64,000 bases of DNA from Halopseudomonas sp002296055 (GCF_050876985.1 NZ_JBPAPP010000001.1); one strand, 5' to 3'; shown: positions 35,585 through 45,080, numbered from the stretch's first letter. The notes: generated by a model not told the origin, from the sequence alone. Numbers and translations: made by a program.

Positions 35585-36494
35585 ACTACTCAAGGGTTTT
35601 GTTGCCGCAGCAGCCCTGCTGCTTTGTGCATTGCCGGCTCAAGCCCGCACTGTGACTGATGCCTATGGTGAAACGGTCGAAGTGCCTGACCAGCCGCAAC
35701 GCGTTGTGGCGCTGAGCGAGCTGGATCTGGACGCCATGCTGGCGCTCGGCAAAACGCCGATTGGCACCGTTAACGGACGCGGTCAGAGCGGTGTGCCGGG
35801 CTATCTGAACGAGCGTGCGCCACAGATCGATATCATCGGTGACCTGGGCAACGTCAACTCTGAGCTGCTGCTCGAACTGCAGCCTGATCTGATTCTGACC
35901 GCAACCGATCGCCCCGAGACGCTGGAGCTATATCGTGCCATTGCGCCGACCGTGGTTACCGCCAAACCCGGCGAGCCCTGGCAGGACAGCCTGCAGCTGA
36001 TCGCCAACGTACTGGGCGTGCCGGAGGCCGCCGACGCCTTTACCGCCAGCTACCAGACCCGCGTGCAGCAGGCGCGTGAAGCGTTGGCCGCCGAGCAGGG
36101 CCAGACCATGAGCATTGTGCGTTGGAACCCTAAGGGGCCGGTGTACATGCTGGAGGACTCCTTCGCCAGCCAGGTCGTCAAGGAGCTGGGCTTTGTGCGC
36201 CCCGAGCAGCAGCGCCAGCCCGGCTTCACCCATTCACAGGCGCTGAGTCTGGAGTCGCTGGATCTGCTGGATGCGGATTGGCTGGTGGTGGGCACCCTGG
36301 CGGGTACCGGTGAGGCCGCCGAGGCACTGAGTCAGGCGCGAGATACGCCGGCATTTCAGCAGCTGGGCGCGGTGCAGTCTGGCCAGATGGCGCCGGTAGA
36401 CGGCTCGCTATGGACTTCTGTTGGTGGCCCGCTGGCCGCCATGCAGGTAATTGATGACGTGGAAAACCTGGTCAAGGCCAGCGCGCGTCAATAA
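35577..36494 (+). CDS. Periplasmic iron-siderophore binding protein
   Basis: A 305-residue FepB/FecB-type class III binding protein with a signal peptide cleaved after about AQA (residue 23). The start of the mature protein (VTDAYGETVEVPDQPQRVVAL) and LLELQPDLILT are typical. It delivers the ligand to the permease. Last gene of the importer operon; it ends shortly before the convergent DUF2218 gene. Confidence 0.92.
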   Translation: MSELLKGFVAAAALLLCALPAQARTVTDAYGETVEVPDQPQRVVALSELDLDAMLALGKTPIGTVNGRGQSGVPGYLNERAPQIDIIGDLGNVNSELLLELQPDLILTATDRPETLELYRAIAPTVVTAKPGEPWQDSLQLIANVLGVPEAADAFTASYQTRVQQAREALAAEQGQTMSIVRWNPKGPVYMLEDSFASQVVKELGFVRPEQQRQPGFTHSQALSLESLDLLDADWLVVGTLAGTGEAAEALSQARDTPAFQQLGAVQSGQMAPVDGSLWTSVGGPLAAMQVIDDVENLVKASARQ

Positions 36495-36521
36495 CCCTCA
36501 GGTTTTGACAGTGCAGGCGGT

Positions 36522-36818
36522 TCAGGCCGCCTGCCACTCCACACTCAAGGCCTCGCCTTGCTCGACCGCCACCGAGAAACGCTCCAGGTGGTCGGTTACC
36601 ACCCAGCACACACGCTCGAGCTGCGTGTCATCATCGGCCGTGCAGTGCAGCGCCAGTTGCGCGGCGTCGGCCTGCATCACGCAGCGGCCGAACGGAAAGT
36701 CGGTCACACCCTGCTGCTCGTCCCAGGTGGAGTCCACCTTGTGGGCAAAGTGCTTGCACAGCCGGTTGATGTAACGGCTGGCGTGGGTGGTACTGACCTG
36801 TGCTTGCTTGGCGGGCAT
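36522..36818 (-). CDS. DUF2218 family protein
   Basis: A 98-residue soluble protein matching the DUF2218 pattern (SRYINRLCKHFAHKV, then FPFGRCVMQAD and DHLERF). The family is small, of unknown function, and is frequently found beside iron-siderophore genes, as here. Convergent with the binding-protein gene. Confidence 0.85.
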   Translation of the reverse strand: MPAKQAQVSTTHASRYINRLCKHFAHKVDSTWDEQQGVTDFPFGRCVMQADAAQLALHCTADDDTQLERVCWVVTDHLERFSVAVEQGEALSVEWQAA

Positions 36819-36904
36819 GCCGACTCTCTCCGCTGAAAAGCCAGCATTCTAGCAGCCACGGAGGAGGGCTCAAGCGCGGCGCTCTGCTGCGCTCGGCCAA
36901 TGTG

Positions 36905-37333
36905 TTACAGCGCGTTTGCTGCGTGCAGCGCCGCAAAGGTATCCATGTCGAACACGGCAATCAGGTTCTCCTGATCATCCAGAATCTCGTACATGACGCC
37001 CTCTGTACCGCGAATGCTGAACAGCACCAAGGTGCCGCCTTCGCCGCCGCATTCGCGGTGCGGGGTAGTGTCCGGCTGGCTGATGGTATAGCTGCCGGTG
37101 GGGCGAACTTCCTTGAGCTCACCGTTGGCGTGGAACAGGCGGTGCTCGCCACTGATCACGAAGGTGTGGTTTACCGCGCAATGGCGGTGCAGCACGATCG
37201 GGTCGTTCTCGTGGAAGTGGAACAGCACATCGACCAGCTTGTTGGGGCGGTCGACACTGAGCACGCAGTAGTCGAAATTATCGAAGCCGGGTAGTTGGCT
37301 CCATTGGATATGACCTAAGTCCAGATTTTTCAC
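36905..37333 (-). CDS. Cupin-domain protein
   Basis: A 142-residue cupin starting at GTG 37333, with AAGGA seven bases upstream. The cupin core shows as HFHENDPIVLHRHCAVNHTFVISGEH and later TPHRECGGEGGTLVLFSIRG, with several histidines placed to bind a metal. Members of this type act as dioxygenases, isomerases or small-molecule sensors. It lies 27 bases after the NosR-like gene in the same direction, so it is probably co-transcribed with it. Confidence 0.7.
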   Translation of the reverse strand: MKNLDLGHIQWSQLPGFDNFDYCVLSVDRPNKLVDVLFHFHENDPIVLHRHCAVNHTFVISGEHRLFHANGELKEVRPTGSYTISQPDTTPHRECGGEGGTLVLFSIRGTEGVMYEILDDQENLIAVFDMDTFAALHAANAL

Positions 37334-37360
37334 GGTGACGTCCTTTGTTGTGGTGCTGGT

Positions 37361-39493
37361 TTAGCGCTGCGGTGCCCAGTCGCTGACGATGACATTGTCG
37401 GCACGCTTGGCCCGCGCGGCCTGCTTGCGTGCGCGGATGGCGTCTACGCACTGATCCTCGTTATTCAGTATCACGATGCATTCCAGGCACTGGATGCACT
37501 CGTCGTAGTCGATGGCGCCGCTGCGCTTGATGGCGCCGATCTCGCATTTGTTGTGGCAGTGCTGGCAGGGTTGGCCGCAGGCTTTGATGCGCGTCAGCCA
37601 GGAGAACAGCCTTAGTCTGCCAAGGATCGCCAGGCCCGCTCCGAGCGGGCAGACATAGCGGCAGTAGAACTTGTGCACAAACAGGCCGACGCCCAGCAGC
37701 AACACGGCGTACAGCACGAACGGCCAGGTCCGTACAAAGCCCAGGGTGATCGAAGTTTTGAACGGTTCTACCTCGGCCAGCCGCTCGGCCAGCGTCAGTG
37801 AGTAGAGGGCGCAGCAGATCAGCACCAGCAGGATCACGTACTTGAGCCACTGCAGACGACGGTGCCAGCGTTCGCTGATTTTCCACTGACGCAGGCGCAG
37901 TTTTTTTGCTACCCAACTTACCATTTCCTGCAGCGCGCCAAAGGGGCAGAGCCAGCCGCAGAACAGGCCGCGCCCCCAGAGAAACAGGCTGATAAAGGTG
38001 AAGGTCCAGAGAATGAAGATCACCGGGTCGAGCAAAAAGACGCGAATATCAAAGCCATCCTTGATGGCCAGCAGCAGGGTGAAGATATTCACTACCGACA
38101 GCTGGCCCTGGGCGTAAAAGCCGATAAATAGCAACGTGAACAGCAAAAAGCCGCTGCGCAGAACGTGGAAAGCGCGTGGGTGGCGGCTGATTTGATGCTG
38201 GCGCACAAACACCAAGCTGACCATAGCCAGCGCCACTAGCAGGGTGCCAATCTGCCAGGTGCGCTGCTGCCACATCTGCAGCCAGATGGGAGCTGGAGTA
38301 GCGCTCACTGGCGGGGCGCTGATCTCGAACAACTCCGGGTCCAAGACCAGGGGCTGCTCGAACTGCGCAAACTGCTCGCTGAGTGGGTTGCGGCGCAGGG
38401 TGACGTTGAGTTGCAGGGCAGCCGGGTCAACCGGGTTGAAGGCAGCATGTGTTTTGATGCGAAAGATATGGGCTTGCCAGTCATCGCCCGACACGGGCAG
38501 CAGCGGCAGCAGGTTGCCGTTGTTGAAGTTCATGTCGTGCAGCTCAATTGCCAGGCCATGCTGCAGCAGCGTGATGCGGCTGGGCGCCGTGGCTGGGATA
38601 AAGTCGTCTGGCACGTGGCCGTAGCGTCCGCGCGACATCACCAGCAGCGCATGTTCGCCAGGCTGTAGCTCTTCCTGCAGTTGATTAAAAGCGTTGTCGC
38701 CCAGCAGATTGCGTCCGCTCATGGGGGTGTTCAGGTAGGCGAGGTACAGCTCACTAAAGGGCTGACCCGCAGTGCCTGGCAAGCTCGGGTAGAAGGTCAG
38801 GCTGTTGCCTAGCGCGCTTTCCACGCTGGCCGCATCGAGCTGCCAATGTTGCACCAGCCCGCGCGAGGTCAGTTGCTGCCAGTCGAGCGGGGTGAATACG
38901 TCCTGCCGGGCGATGGCCTGTGGCCCTTGGATAAAGTCCGGCAGCAGGGCGCGGGCTACTGTCATGGCGGACTGCAGCACGGTTTCGTTGAGAATGACGA
39001 CGGACACCGTGGCCTTGGCGACGCCGTCGATATAGCTGACGCTGTCACCGTCTGCCGCGCCCCCGTGCTGGCTGCCGACGACGATAGGTGTGGCGATGTT
39101 GCGGCCAGCGTACTGGGCAGTAAAGTCGAACAGCGGCTGCTCGCCCATACCGTGCAAAAACACCGGCTCATGATGTGACAGCACGGTAACGCCGGTCAGC
39201 TTGCCCTCTGGCGTCAGGCCGATCAGCAGGCGGATGGGTTTGCCGCCAAAGCCCTGCAGGGCTGAGTAGTCGGTGGATTCGAAGGCGTAGCCGAGCAATT
39301 GGTCGAGCTGAAAGGCTTGATAGACCGGCGGTGTTCCCTGCTTCTCGACCAGGCGGGTGGCACTGGGGAACAGCTGCTGTACCGCTGTCTGCCAGTCAGC
39401 CGTTTCCTGGCCCTCGGCATGCAGAGCGGAGCTGAGCAGACATAGCAGGCAGGCCAGCAGCAGGTGCCGGGCCGATTGGCGGCGCACAGACAT
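37361..39493 (-). CDS. NosR/NirI-like flavin and iron-sulfur membrane protein
   Basis: A 710-residue membrane protein. After a signal peptide comes a periplasmic FMN-binding domain with a likely flavinylation motif near residue 165 (DGVAKATVSV). Five or six membrane segments from about residue 410 contain the polyferredoxin cysteine motifs CGWLCPFGA and CRYVCPLGA. The C-terminal tail carries two ferredoxin-type clusters (CGQPCQHCHNKC; CIQCLECIVILNNEDQC). NosR and NirI move electrons to periplasmic reductases, but no nos or nir genes are present. Divergent from ercA and adjacent to a cupin gene, so a link to alcohol oxidation is suggested by place only. Confidence 0.8.
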   Translation of the reverse strand: MSVRRQSARHLLLACLLCLLSSALHAEGQETADWQTAVQQLFPSATRLVEKQGTPPVYQAFQLDQLLGYAFESTDYSALQGFGGKPIRLLIGLTPEGKLTGVTVLSHHEPVFLHGMGEQPLFDFTAQYAGRNIATPIVVGSQHGGAADGDSVSYIDGVAKATVSVVILNETVLQSAMTVARALLPDFIQGPQAIARQDVFTPLDWQQLTSRGLVQHWQLDAASVESALGNSLTFYPSLPGTAGQPFSELYLAYLNTPMSGRNLLGDNAFNQLQEELQPGEHALLVMSRGRYGHVPDDFIPATAPSRITLLQHGLAIELHDMNFNNGNLLPLLPVSGDDWQAHIFRIKTHAAFNPVDPAALQLNVTLRRNPLSEQFAQFEQPLVLDPELFEISAPPVSATPAPIWLQMWQQRTWQIGTLLVALAMVSLVFVRQHQISRHPRAFHVLRSGFLLFTLLFIGFYAQGQLSVVNIFTLLLAIKDGFDIRVFLLDPVIFILWTFTFISLFLWGRGLFCGWLCPFGALQEMVSWVAKKLRLRQWKISERWHRRLQWLKYVILLVLICCALYSLTLAERLAEVEPFKTSITLGFVRTWPFVLYAVLLLGVGLFVHKFYCRYVCPLGAGLAILGRLRLFSWLTRIKACGQPCQHCHNKCEIGAIKRSGAIDYDECIQCLECIVILNNEDQCVDAIRARKQAARAKRADNVIVSDWAPQR

Positions 39494-39710
39494 GGCGAAT
39501 CATCCTTGTTGTTGTGTCTCCATGCTGGCGAGCAGTGGGGTGGCGGAGCCATGCAACTTAGGGGCTGAGGCGTTGCTACTTCAGTCTTAGTTCGCGCTCA
39601 GGCAGCTTATAAAGCGCCTGACTTTGGGGTAGTCTGCCGGGACCGCCTGTGTGGCTCTACAACGCCTTATTGAGCCCGCAGCATTACAACAACAACGCGG
39701 ATGCTAGAGC

Positions 39711-40874
39711 ATGTCCTACGATGTCAGTCAGTTGCGCAAGTTTGTTACTCCCGAGATCATTTTCGGCGCCGGCTCGCGCAAGACAGTCGCCAACTACGCC
39801 TCCACCTTTGGTGCCCGCAAGGTATTGCTGGTGTCGGACCCAGGCGTGCAGGCCGCTGGCTGGGTGATGGATGTGGAGGAAAGTCTGCAGGAGCAGGGCA
39901 TCGACTATGTGCTCTTCACCCAGGTATCGGCCAACCCGCGCACCGAAGAGGTGATGCACGGCGCCGAGGTATACCGCGCTGCTGGCTGCAACGTGATTGT
40001 GGCGATTGGCGGCGGCAGCCCGATTGATTGCGCCAAGGCCATTGGTATTGCGGTGGCCCATGACCGGCATATCCTGACCTTTGAAGGGGTGGACACCATT
40101 CGTGCGCCCATCCCCCCGCTGATCTGCATTCCGACCACCGCCGGCACCTCGGCCGATGTCTCACAGTTTGTGATCATTTCCGATCAGCAGGAGAAGGTGA
40201 AGTTTTCCATTATCAGCAAGGCGGTGGTGCCGGATGTGTCGCTGATCGACCCGGAAACCACCTCCACCATGGACACCTTTCTGTCGGCCTGTACTGGTAT
40301 CGACGCCATGGTGCATGCCATTGAGGCTTTTGTGTCGACCGGCAGCGGGCCGATGACCGACGCCCATGCACTTGAGGCCATGCGCCTGCTCAACGCCAAT
40401 CTGGTCAATATGATGCGCAACCCGCAGGACCTGGCCGTGCGTGAGCAGATCATGCTCGGCAGCCTGCAGGCGGGGCTGGCCTTCTCCAACGCTATTCTTG
40501 GCGCCGTGCACGCCATGTCCCACAGCCTCGGCGGCTTTCTCGATCTGCCGCACGGGCTGTGCAACGCCATTCTGGTTGAACACGTGGTGGCCTTTAACTT
40601 TGACGCCGCGCCGGAGCGCTTCAAGGTGATCGCCAATGCGCTGGATATCGACACCCGCGGGCTGACCACGCCGCAGATACGTGAGCGCCTGATCCAGCAT
40701 CTGATCGATCTGAAGCAGGCCATGGGTTTCCACCAGAGTCTGCGCATGCACGGGGTAAGCACCAGTGATCTGCGCACCCTGTCGCTGCACGCGATGGATG
40801 ATCCGTGCATTCTGACCAACCCGCGCGAGTCCAGCCTGAAGGACGTCGAGGTCGTCTATGCCGAGGCCCTCTGA
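39711..40874 (+). CDS. ercA: ErcA, iron-containing alcohol dehydrogenase-like regulatory protein
   Basis: A 387-residue group III alcohol dehydrogenase. GGGSPIDCAKAIGI (nucleotide binding), the metal-site histidines in HAMSHSLGGFLDLPHG, and overall length are intact. In pseudomonads this subgroup, encoded directly before the ErcS kinase, is needed for expression of PQQ-dependent ethanol oxidation. It overlaps the kinase gene by 17 bases, supporting that assignment. The promoter lies in the 217-bp gap shared with the NosR-like gene. Confidence 0.88.
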   Translation: MSYDVSQLRKFVTPEIIFGAGSRKTVANYASTFGARKVLLVSDPGVQAAGWVMDVEESLQEQGIDYVLFTQVSANPRTEEVMHGAEVYRAAGCNVIVAIGGGSPIDCAKAIGIAVAHDRHILTFEGVDTIRAPIPPLICIPTTAGTSADVSQFVIISDQQEKVKFSIISKAVVPDVSLIDPETTSTMDTFLSACTGIDAMVHAIEAFVSTGSGPMTDAHALEAMRLLNANLVNMMRNPQDLAVREQIMLGSLQAGLAFSNAILGAVHAMSHSLGGFLDLPHGLCNAILVEHVVAFNFDAAPERFKVIANALDIDTRGLTTPQIRERLIQHLIDLKQAMGFHQSLRMHGVSTSDLRTLSLHAMDDPCILTNPRESSLKDVEVVYAEAL

Positions 40875-42597
40875 CCCGCGCCGGGATGTGCTCACCGGGC
40901 TACTTGGGTTGGGGTCGCAGTCATCGCGCAAGAGCTACTACCCCGAGCTGCTGGCCCGGCTGGAGGAGCTGGAAGCGGAGCGCAACCGCTACAAGTGGTT
41001 GTTCGAAAACGCGGTGCACGGGATCTTTCAGGCCAGTCTGGCCGATGGCTTGCGCATGGCTAACCGGTCGCTGGCGCGCATGCTGGGCTACCAGTCGGCG
41101 GCCGAGCTGGTGGCCGCGCGCGGCTCCTTGGGTGGGCAGTTCTTTATTGGCGGCGAGTCTGAGTTTCAGCGTATCCGTCAGCAATTGCTGCGCAAGGGTG
41201 AGCTGACCGGCTACGAGACCCGGCTGGCGCGCGCCGATGGCACTCTGATGGACGTGCGCATGAATATTCTGCTGCGCCCGGACGCCAACGACCACGTGAT
41301 TGAGGCCTTTGTTGCCGATGTGACCGAGCGCAAGCAGGCGCAGCTGGCCATGCAGCAACTGAACGATGAGCTGGAGCAGCGGGTGCAGCAGCGCACCCAT
41401 GAGCTGGAGGGGCTGAACGAGAGCCTGCGCTACGAGATCATCGAGCACGAGCGCACCCAAGGTGAGTTACGCAAGGCGCGTGATGCCGCCGAGCAGGCCA
41501 ATCGCAGCAAAGATCGTTATCTCGCCGCGGCCAGCCACGACCTGCTGCAGCCGCTGAACGCCGCGCGCTTGCTGATGGCGACCCTGGGCGACATCGCCTT
41601 GCCCGAGAGCGCGCGGCTGCTGGTGGAGCGCTCGCACACGGCACTGGAAAGTGCCGAGGACATGCTTAGCGACCTGCTGGACATCTCGCGCCTGGATCAG
41701 CCGAACCTGCAGCCCGAGTACAGCGATTGCAGCGTTGATGAATTGCTGCAACCACTGCTCAGCGAGTTTGGCAGTGTCGCCGAGGCCGCTGGCGTGCGCC
41801 TGCGCGGTCGTACCTGCGCGCACGCTGTGCACACGGACTTTCGTCTTTTGAGCCGCATCCTGCGCAACTTTATCAGCAACGCCATTCGCTATACCGAACG
41901 CGGTGGCGTGCTGGTTGGTTGTCGGCGGCGCGGCAGTGATCTGTGGATCGAGGTCTGGGATACCGGGCGCGGTATTGATCGGGCGCACTTTCGCCGGATC
42001 TTCCAAGAGTTTAACCAGCTCGATACCGACCGGCCCGGACAGCGCCGCGGCGTGGGCCTGGGGCTGGCGATTGTCGAGCGTATCTCGCGCCTGCTCAAGG
42101 CTGAGGTGCAGGTGCGCTCCAGGCTGGGGCGCGGTTCGGTGTTCAGCGTGCGCGTGCCGCTGGCCCGGCAGCCGCTGGCCACGCAGCAGCGCAATACTTT
42201 GGGCGCGCACTTGGCGGTGCCGTTGCAGGGGCGCCGCCTGTTGGTGATCGACAATGAGCAGATGGTGCTGCAGAGCATGCAGGGCCTGCTGCAGCAGTGG
42301 GGCGCCGATGTACTGACCGCCGCTGACCTTGAACAGGCGCTGAGTTGCCTGCAGGGCCGTGCGCCGGATCTGGCGCTGGTCGACTACCATCTGGACGGCG
42401 GCCGCACGGGGCTTCAGGCGCTGGCGGCGCTGCGTGCGCAATTTGGTGAGGACCTGCCTGCGCTGATGATTACCGCCGATCGTACCGAAGATTGTCGCCA
42501 GGGCGCGCGTGCGCTGGGCGTTTCGGTGCTCAACAAGCCGATCAAGGCGGGCAAGCTGCGCGCCTCGCTCGATACCCTGCTCTCGCCCCGTCGCTGA
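40858..42597 (+). CDS. ercS: ErcS/NahK-family hybrid sensor histidine kinase
   Basis: A 579-residue cytoplasmic kinase without membrane segments. A PAS domain (about 45-165, FENAVHGIFQ..) and a coiled coil (170-215) precede the HisKA domain with phospho-acceptor His227 (AASHDLLQPLNAARLL), the ATPase domain (NAIRYTERGG, DTGRGI, GVGLGLAIVERI) and a C-terminal receiver with Asp509 in LVDYHLDGG. This layout matches ErcS and NahK of pseudomonads, part of the ethanol-oxidation signalling chain. No cognate response regulator gene is in the window. Confidence 0.88.
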   Translation: MPRPSDPRRDVLTGLLGLGSQSSRKSYYPELLARLEELEAERNRYKWLFENAVHGIFQASLADGLRMANRSLARMLGYQSAAELVAARGSLGGQFFIGGESEFQRIRQQLLRKGELTGYETRLARADGTLMDVRMNILLRPDANDHVIEAFVADVTERKQAQLAMQQLNDELEQRVQQRTHELEGLNESLRYEIIEHERTQGELRKARDAAEQANRSKDRYLAAASHDLLQPLNAARLLMATLGDIALPESARLLVERSHTALESAEDMLSDLLDISRLDQPNLQPEYSDCSVDELLQPLLSEFGSVAEAAGVRLRGRTCAHAVHTDFRLLSRILRNFISNAIRYTERGGVLVGCRRRGSDLWIEVWDTGRGIDRAHFRRIFQEFNQLDTDRPGQRRGVGLGLAIVERISRLLKAEVQVRSRLGRGSVFSVRVPLARQPLATQQRNTLGAHLAVPLQGRRLLVIDNEQMVLQSMQGLLQQWGADVLTAADLEQALSCLQGRAPDLALVDYHLDGGRTGLQALAALRAQFGEDLPALMITADRTEDCRQGARALGVSVLNKPIKAGKLRASLDTLLSPRR

Positions 42598-42642
42598 CAG
42601 TCTGCCGGCCTGGATACCAGGCTCTGGCACGGGCCTCTGCGC

Positions 42643-42660
42643 CTGTCATCTAGCTGTCAC
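42643..42660 (+). promoter_or_regulatory. PhoB box
   Basis: CTGTCATCTAGCTGTCAC has the exact 7-4-7 layout of a Pho box: two CTGTCAY repeats separated by four bases. The next gene downstream in the same direction is phoX. The MITE copy begins two bases after the box, so the box now lies 383 bases from the phoX start instead of about 112. Confidence 0.85.
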
Positions 42661-42661
42661 C

Positions 42662-42932
42662 TTAGGGTCTGTTGACGTTTCGTTCACCCGCCTGCCGGAG
42701 GCCATTTTTCGGCCAGGCAAGGCGGAGGGAGCGCAGTGTGGTCATTCCACATAAGCGACCGACAACGCAGCATGGCCGAAAAATGGCTCCGGCCCTGCGG
42801 GTTGCGCTTGTAAAGCCGCCACTCCGCGTCGCTCGTCGTTTATTTGGAGTGACCAAACTACGCTCCTCGCTCCTTGATTGGCGGCTTTACAGGCTGCAAC
42901 AGGAGGATGAGCGAAACGTCAACAGACCCTAG
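42662..42932. mobile_element. 271-bp MITE-like element, copy 2
   Basis: Same length and termini as the element at 25553-25823: AGGGTCTGTTGACGTTTCG at the left and its complement at the right, flanked by TTAG and CTAG. The 16-base inner palindromes are retained with few changes, but the right arm of the 13-base pair has decayed (TTTGGAGTGACCAAA in place of GTGGAATGACCAC). No transposase. It sits between the Pho box and phoX. Confidence 0.85.
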
Positions 42933-43043
42933 TGTCTGCCAACTACCATAAAAGCTTCATGGCTTTCGGCTCGTCTTGTCATTTTTGCTCGCCATCCTGT
43001 TTGGGTTTTCAAACAAACCAAAAAACCTGAGAGGAAGGAATCG

Positions 43044-45080
43044 ATGTCCATCGAACAACGTGATCAGCTGGTGTATGTCGACAACGGGGCTGGGGATGAG
43101 CCATTGAGCACCCGTGAGATGAACCCGCTGTTCTCCAGCGTGCTGGAGGCCCGCCTGGCCCGTCGCCAGGTACTTAAGGGCAGCGCCGGTGCTGCTGCGC
43201 TGGGCTTCTTTGGCCTGGGGCTGGCCGGTTGTAACAGCGACTCTGACGATGATGATGACGCTGGCGAAGCGCCGGCTGCCGACCTGCTCGGCTTCTCCGC
43301 TGTTGCCATCAGCACCGCCGATGAAATCGTGGTGCCCGAGGGTTACAGCTACCAGGTGATCATTCCTTGGGGTACGCCGATTCTGGGCAGCTTCCCGTCG
43401 TTCTCGGTTAACAACACCGGTGATGACCAGGCTGAGCAGGTTGGCTCGCACCACGACGGCATGCACTTCTACCCGATCAACGACAGCTCCGAAGACGGTC
43501 TGTTGGTACTCAACCACGAGTACGTTGAGCCGCGCCTGATGCACGCTTCTGCCCAAGGTGTGTCGCTGTCCAGTGGTGCCACAGCGCCGCTCGTTGGCGG
43601 AATGCGCCCGGCTGATGAAGTGCGCAAGGAAATGAACGCCCATGGCGTGTCGGTAGTGCGCATCGTCAAGGGTGCCGATAACCAGTGGAGCGTGCAGCCC
43701 GACAGCATGAACCGTCGTATCACCGCGCTGACTCCGATGGAGATCCACGGCCCGGTTCGCGGCAGCGATTTCGTCAAAACCCTGTACAGCCCCAACGGCA
43801 CCATGACCCGCGGCACGCTGAACAACTGCGGTAACGGCTACACCCCTTGGGGCACCTACATGGCCGCCGAGGAAAACTGGGCCGGCTACTTCACCAACAA
43901 GGGCGATAACCCGCGTGAGCACTCCCGCTACGGGGTGCCGAGCGGCACTGGTCGCTGGGCTTGGGAGCTGGCTGACAACGGCGCTGACGAATACATCCGC
44001 TTCGACGCCAGCATCAAGGCTGCCGACGCCACCGGTGACTACCGCAACGAGCCGGTCTGCTTCGGCTGGATGGTCGAGATCGACCCGTTCGACCCGAGCA
44101 GCAACCCGAAAAAACGTACCTCCATGGGCCGCTTTGGTCACGAAGGCGTGGTGTTCGCTCCGGCTGAAGAAGGCAAGCCGGTGGTCTGCTACTCCGGTGA
44201 TGACTCGCGCTTTGAGTACATCTACAAGTTTGTCACTGCAAGCAACTACAACGCCGCCACCGCCAGCGGCAGCATGCTGGATGAAGGCATTCTGTACGTT
44301 GCCAAATTCAATGACGATGGCACCGGCGAATGGATGCCGCTGGTCTATGGTGAAAACGGCCTGACCGACGCCAACGGCTTCACTAGCCAGGCTGACGTGC
44401 TGGTCAACACCCGTCTGGCTGCAGACTTCATGCAGGCTACCCCGATGGACCGGCCGGAGTGGGGCGCCGTTGATCCGGCCAACGGTGATGTTTACTTCAC
44501 CCTGACCAACAACTCCAACCGCAACGACAGCAACCTGAACGAAGCCAACCCGCGTTCGGCCAACAACCACGGTCACATCATCCGTTGGAAAGAAGACGGC
44601 GAGCAGGCTGCGACCACTTTCACCTGGGACATCTTCCTGTTTGCCGGTGACGCTGGCGAGAGCGGCGTGGAGAACAATAAGGGCTCCGATCCGAATGGCA
44701 ACGACCTGACTGCCGAGAACATCCTCAGCTCGCCGGACGGCCTGTGGATCGACCCGGACAGCCGTGTCTGGATTCAGATGGATAGCGGCTGGGACGACCC
44801 CTTCGGCAACTGCGCCATGCTGGTAGCCGATCCGACCACCGGCGATATGAAGCGCTTCTTGGTTGGTCCGATCGATCAGGAAATCACCGGTATCACCATG
44901 ACGCCGGATCAGAAAACCCTGTTCATCAACGTCCAGCATCCCGGTGAAGGTACTTCCGGCGCCCAGTTTGCTGCCGGTAGCTACTCCAGCAGCTGGCCGG
45001 ATTACACCCCGTCCACACGTCCGCCGCGCTCGTCTACCGTGGTCGTATGGAAGGACGACGGTGGCGTAGTCGGTAGCTAA
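43044..45080 (+). CDS. phoX: PhoX-family alkaline phosphatase, Tat-exported lipoprotein
   Basis: A 678-residue calcium/iron-type phosphatase that frees phosphate from organic esters. ATG 43044 has GGAAGGA upstream. The N-terminus carries a twin-arginine motif (Arg40-Arg41 in ARRQVLKGSAG) and a lipobox LAGC with Cys63, followed by NSDSDDDDD. Family motifs include VLNHEYVEPRLM, NNCGNGYTPWGTYMAAEENW and YSGDDSRFEYIYKFV. Control by PhoB is suggested by the Pho box upstream. A terminator follows, then tatA and tatB. Confidence 0.88.
   Translation: MSIEQRDQLVYVDNGAGDEPLSTREMNPLFSSVLEARLARRQVLKGSAGAAALGFFGLGLAGCNSDSDDDDDAGEAPAADLLGFSAVAISTADEIVVPEGYSYQVIIPWGTPILGSFPSFSVNNTGDDQAEQVGSHHDGMHFYPINDSSEDGLLVLNHEYVEPRLMHASAQGVSLSSGATAPLVGGMRPADEVRKEMNAHGVSVVRIVKGADNQWSVQPDSMNRRITALTPMEIHGPVRGSDFVKTLYSPNGTMTRGTLNNCGNGYTPWGTYMAAEENWAGYFTNKGDNPREHSRYGVPSGTGRWAWELADNGADEYIRFDASIKAADATGDYRNEPVCFGWMVEIDPFDPSSNPKKRTSMGRFGHEGVVFAPAEEGKPVVCYSGDDSRFEYIYKFVTASNYNAATASGSMLDEGILYVAKFNDDGTGEWMPLVYGENGLTDANGFTSQADVLVNTRLAADFMQATPMDRPEWGAVDPANGDVYFTLTNNSNRNDSNLNEANPRSANNHGHIIRWKEDGEQAATTFTWDIFLFAGDAGESGVENNKGSDPNGNDLTAENILSSPDGLWIDPDSRVWIQMDSGWDDPFGNCAMLVADPTTGDMKRFLVGPIDQEITGITMTPDQKTLFINVQHPGEGTSGAQFAAGSYSSSWPDYTPSTRPPRSSTVVVWKDDGGVVGS

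Noticed and set aside
42662..42932. Short open frames inside the MITE copies, present in both
   Set aside because: They are conserved only because the DNA is repeated; they have no start signals or protein features.
42957..44939. 660-residue open frame on the minus strand opposite phoX
   Set aside because: Shadow of phoX; the composition is Val/Gly/His-rich noise and phoX has all family motifs.
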